DNA of 64,000 nt from positions 24,477,725 to 24,541,724 of the forward strand of contig NC_135555.1 in the NCBI RefSeq assembly GCF_964340395.1. Direction: 5' to 3'. The notes under the pieces are model-generated. The model saw nothing but the letters and a program-made list of their open reading frames with translations. It did not search any database and was not told where the DNA came from. Below, piece after piece: positions 61,147-64,000 of this stretch. A program made the position numbers and the translations under genes. This DNA comes from Glandiceps talaboti. Lineage: Eukaryota > Hemichordata > Enteropneusta > Spengelidae. How positions within the stretch are numbered: position 1 is the stretch's first letter; every line of letters begins with the position of its first letter.

Positions 61147-63853
61147 AGTTCATAAATACACTGCAATAAATAGAGCAATATACCTTTGAGTCAGCTTTTC
61201 CGGCACTAAGAATCATAGTATTTAACCATTGCACCAAGCTCAATTCACGGTTCCTCTGTTGTATTAATATTGCATACACCATAATCAATGGGTACATTCT
61301 CATATCCCCACAGCGATATGTATTCTTTGACTCCCTCTCTGGTATAGCTACTGTAGACAATATGTCTAAAAGAAATGGTACTCTATTCTTTATTTCTTCC
61401 AGGATTGGTTGACAATCAAACTCCCTCAAGTGTGATGGCGTCTTACTCCTAGTTATCAATGAAAGAAGAAAAGTATCATCATATAGACTTGCATACTTGA
61501 TATTGAGAGAGACTTAATATTGATTACATCATGCACTAGTCAAGTTAAACAAAAAAAATATGGAATTTATAACCTACTTGTACTACATCACGACAATGCA
61601 TGACTATGTCATTGGTTCTGTTGTGTTGAAAATATGAGTCAAAATATTTCAAAATTGTCACTACTTTCCCAGATTTTTCTTTGGTTTGATATTACTGGCA
61701 CTGGTATAATTATGTTATTCTCGAATATTTTTCATCATTCAGCCAGAATTTTCTTATGACTTAATTGTTTTGTCACTACTCATCTAGCAACTCACAATGA
61801 CATAGGGAATTATATCAAAGTATTCAATACAGGGAAGGTGCCAATACAGTACATTTCATAATTACTCATAGAGTGAAACAGGTAGATTTTGTAAATTTGA
61901 TGATGAAGAAATAAATTGTCACTTTTGCACAAATTTAATCAAGATTGAATCACAGTTTTTGTTCTTACTTTTGTGTTCTATATGAAGTTCTCAGGGTCAT
62001 TATTGGGAAAGACAACAACTGTAAAGCTAAAACAAGTAAACCTTTAGTTTTAAACCTTTTTTAAATATCCTATTTCAAGTGTAAGATGTTGCTTATTTAT
62101 GATGTTTCAAAGTTGTTATTAGTCAGGTGATACATGCTTTTAAAACATTTCATTGTTTTCATGCAAATAAAGAAATTACAGGTAACAAAAAAGTTTCATA
62201 GAATTTGTTAGTAACAAAATATTGATACATAGCCATAGCATATAGAAGTAAAAGATGACGAATAATGTAGCAATCCATTTATTTGTAGAGTACAAATATA
62301 GACAATGCCTCCAACCATGATCTATGTACGTGTAAAAATGTTAATGCTGGATCCAAAGAATGTAGTCTCTACTTGTCAAAATTTACAAAATATTAGTACA
62401 AATCAGGTACAACTGTTTTGATACCGATTCTATTTGAAATCCATGGAATGGAAGATATAGCTTTGGTGTGCATACCTTAAAACTGAGGACTTGCCATGGC
62501 TTTTCTTTGATATTTCTTCACATTCTTGATTTAGTTCTTGGAGTATATTTTGTTGTATTGCCTTCTTCATGGAAGTTATCTTTAATATCTCGGCTGCAAT
62601 CAGCTGTGGGACACCAGCTGCAGCAACCCTCTGTATTGAAGATACTTCAGCCTAGAAGGGAAAACGAAACTATTTCTTTAAAACTACACTAGATGAAAGT
62701 GGATGATTTTTTGAAACTTTGGTTAGATATAACTACTTACTTCTCAATAGTGTACATCATGAGGAGGGTGAAGTCATCTATAGGAAAAAATTTGTGTAAA
62801 GCTGTACACAACATGGTACATATTGGAAAACAATTTAGCCATTCAGAAAGTAGTAAATTGAAACAGCGAAACTCTAATGTGCAGCCAGTAGATTATAAGT
62901 CAACCAATTTAAACCATTTGATATAACTCCACAAAAAATTGAGTAAGAAAAAAATTCATAACAAAAGGCATATACATATTTTGTGAAATAATTGTTATAA
63001 CTACTCAAAACAATAAAAATTAAGCTTAAGTATCTTCAGTTGAGATCTATATGTATGGAACGATTACCTGTTGAAGTGGCAAAGAAAGATTGACTTCAGA
63101 TAGTTGGGGATTTCTCAGACCCGATGTTTGTAATATTGAAGTGTTGGCGCTGATAGTACTGCTGTTGTTGTTGTTGCTGTTGCTGTTGTGCAAACCTGAA
63201 TATAACAGTGGCTTAGGTACTATTGGTCGGACACAACTCGAAACCACTGATGGACGACTTGATTGTGAACAATCATTGTGAATCCCTGTTTTGGTTAGAA
63301 GTAGACAAGGGATAGAACCCTAGTATAAGTATTCACGTAGAACAATGAAGTAAAAGAAAACATGGTTATCAACCATGAACATAAACTTTAAAGATATATA
63401 AACATCTGTCATTAAAAGTCAAATAAACAAGTACTTTCAATTCACAAAGTCAAATAAATAAGTATTTTCAATTCACAAATAATATGATAACTGAATTTGA
63501 TTTATAAAAGGAGCTACATGGGCTCACAATTTTCACTTTGGCTGTTATGAAGTAAAATATAAAGTAATCACAATAATAGATCGATAAAATAAAACAGAAG
63601 GAAACTTACCATGTGAATGACATATTGCACGGAATTCGGCGATTTTCTCTGAAATGTGTACAATTTTCCTATTACATTTAGGACAAATGGCCTTGTCTTT
63701 AGCTGTTTCACTGAGTGGGAGACGTCCCCATTCTTCCAGGCAGCGTAACACATCGATGTCGTCATTCCGACGTAATGCTTCTCGTCCAAAACTAGTCCTG
63801 CTTGCATACGGAGGAATTCGGGACTCGATTCTGACAATTGTCCCTCCCCCTCC
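60307..63853 (-). CDS. DUF6589-type (repeat-associated) gene, 5' partial, central region missing
   Basis: Five exons on the minus strand. The first four join in phase: 63,853-63,610, 63,285-63,068, 62,651-62,476 and 61,448-61,184. A terminal coding block runs from about 61,146 to 60,307. The family is large in invertebrates and often in repeat contexts; its biochemical role is not established. Recognised by EGDGDRDLINWKYLLMYF, NYAIEAVNKIAQAE, NQKGGAGNNFPVDLRNELHN, and AMGAKKTEKAI. The N-terminus carries a CPKCNRK/CHSHG Cys-His cluster. The central family segment (normally a GDN/RDM-type region between the exon-4 and exon-5 homologies) is absent, and the exon 4 to exon 5 frames do not join, so the gene is probably internally deleted. 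No ATG is present in exon 1's frame, so the true start lies upstream or beyond the window. Confidence 0.7.
61184..61448 (-). CDS. DUF6589-type gene, exon 4
   Basis: From GATAACTAG|G to GACTCAAAG|GTATAT, one leading base plus 88 codons: SKTPSHLREFDCQPILEE to NRELSLVQWLNTMILSAGKA. This matches the family region with the LSLVQ-x-LxxxLxxGxxxKxVY pattern. The leading G completes AGG with exon 3. An apparent GTATATTGC...TTGCAG just after would be a 22-23-nt intron, too short to be real. Confidence 0.65.
61449..62475. other. DUF6589-type gene, intron 3
   Basis: Between donor (GTATGC at 62,475) and acceptor (CTAG at 61,450-61,449) on the minus strand. AT-rich, no other gene seen. Confidence 0.55.
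62476..62651 (-). CDS. DUF6589-type gene, exon 3
   Basis: Acceptor TTTCCCTTCTAG, donor TTTTAAG|GTATGC. 58 codons plus two bases: AEVSSIQRVAAAGVPQLIAA, then EILKITSMKKAIQQNILQEL, then a Cys/Glu/Lys-rich helix NQECEEISKKSHGK. Predicted mostly helical. Phase 0 at the 5' side fits exon 2. Confidence 0.6.
62652..63067. other. DUF6589-type gene, intron 2
   Basis: Minus-strand intron, donor GTAATC at 63,067 and acceptor CTAG at 62,653-62,652. The short plus-strand frame inside is not supported. Confidence 0.5.
63068..63285 (-). CDS. DUF6589-type gene, exon 2 (Asn/Ser-rich linker)
   Basis: Acceptor ACCAAAACAG, donor CAACAG|GTAATC. Two leading bases plus 72 codons, starting IHNDCSQSSRPSVVSS and including an Asn/Ser repeat (NSNSNNNNSS, from an AAC/AGC microsatellite). 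Low-complexity linker between the N-terminal Cys-His motif and the helical exon 3. Confidence 0.55.
63286..63609. other. DUF6589-type gene, intron 1
   Basis: Minus-strand intron, donor GTAAGT at 63,609 and acceptor at 63,287-63,286. Contains a direct repeat (AAGTCAAATAAACAAGTACT-like, near 63,417 and 63,447). Confidence 0.55.
63610..63853 (-). CDS. DUF6589-type gene, first visible exon (zinc-binding-like N-terminus)
   Basis: Open from just after TAA (63,856-63,854) to TCACATG|GTAAGT. Reads GGGGTIVRIESRIPPYASRT, then SFGREALRRNDDIDVLRC, then EEWGRLPLSETAKDKAICPK, then CNRKIVHISEKI, ending CHSHG. The CPKC ... C-x-H-x-H spacing suggests a zinc site. There is no in-frame ATG, so either an upstream exon supplies the start or the 5' end is lost. 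A second frame (TTG at 63,837) is a shadow. Confidence 0.5.
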
Positions 63854-64000
63854 TTATAGTCAAGTCAGTAATACAGACTCGTGCACCGTCATGTAAGCAG
63901 GACTAGTCCAAAACTGACCCACAGGCAAAACAATTTTGACGAAAAGAAAACATTTTTGACAGACTGAAGATTAGACACAGTCTAAAATATGTTTTGTACA
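63854..64000. other. window edge, nothing recognised
   Basis: Short non-coding stretch upstream (minus-strand sense) of the DUF6589-type exon. No promoter or inverted-repeat end could be matched to sequence near 54.6 kb. Confidence 0.4.

Noticed and set aside
61161-61183. Intron GTATATTGC...TTGCAG in the DUF6589-type gene
   Set aside because: At 22-23 nt it is too short for splicing, and removing it does not restore a frame into the C-terminal block.

Overview
The window is eukaryotic nuclear DNA, most likely from a marine invertebrate animal. It is AT-rich, with long non-coding stretches and spliced genes that have GT-AG introns. There are many microsatellites, several minisatellite or satellite arrays and numerous small inverted-repeat elements. 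The protein families seen (DUF6589-type, a RecQ-like helicase in the form common in invertebrate repeats, an NHL-like fragment) fit an amphioxus, hemichordate, lophotrochozoan or cnidarian-like genome. The species cannot be fixed from the sequence. No tRNA, rRNA, CRISPR or bacterial-type gene was seen.

Layout. About 0.4-2.8 kb is a putative degenerate mobile element bounded by C/G-rich inverted repeats; it carries a frameshifted SAP-like plus acidic coding remnant on the minus strand. From 2.8 to 6.1 kb is an 18-bp minisatellite, interrupted by a (TA)n tract and by a clean 363-bp inverted-repeat insertion. From 6.1 to 11.3 kb are two copies of a segmental duplication, the second internally deleted, plus a small inverted-repeat element, an NHL-like remnant and one candidate first exon. 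From 12.45 kb a candidate multi-exon gene begins: a signal-anchor exon at 12,454-12,564, a second exon at 13,528-13,623, and the 81-nt exon at 19,178-19,258, all compatible in phase 0. Its second intron holds a 4.9-kb (AGTC)n composite satellite (14.05-18.93 kb).

The dominant feature is a 24.7-kb tandem array (18.93-43.64 kb) of about 58 monomers of about 420 bp. Each monomer contains a polypyrimidine/AG acceptor, an 80-nt exon-like segment and a GTAAGT or GTGAGT donor. The first exon copy is 81 nt and open in phase 0. The later copies examined are 80 nt, so joining any of them to a phase-0 exon gives a stop eight codons in. Older diverged relatives of the unit lie on both sides (13.5-13.9 and 43.65-44.7 kb). 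The array looks like a satellite grown from an exon and its intron.

From 44.7 to 54.6 kb the DNA is mostly non-coding: microsatellites, a degenerate tandem array with a small palindromic insertion, a 197-bp element with 55-bp inverted ends, and a possible pair of 3'-terminal coding exons (51,336-51,411 and 52,314-52,439).

From 54.8 to 63.9 kb two transposon-like genes face each other. On the plus strand is a RecQ-family helicase (three exons, helicase motifs present, three frameshifts). On the minus strand is a DUF6589-type gene (five exons recognised, the central part of the family apparently missing). A 26-copy, 52-bp minisatellite separates them. The pair may be the remains of one composite mobile element; this is an inference.
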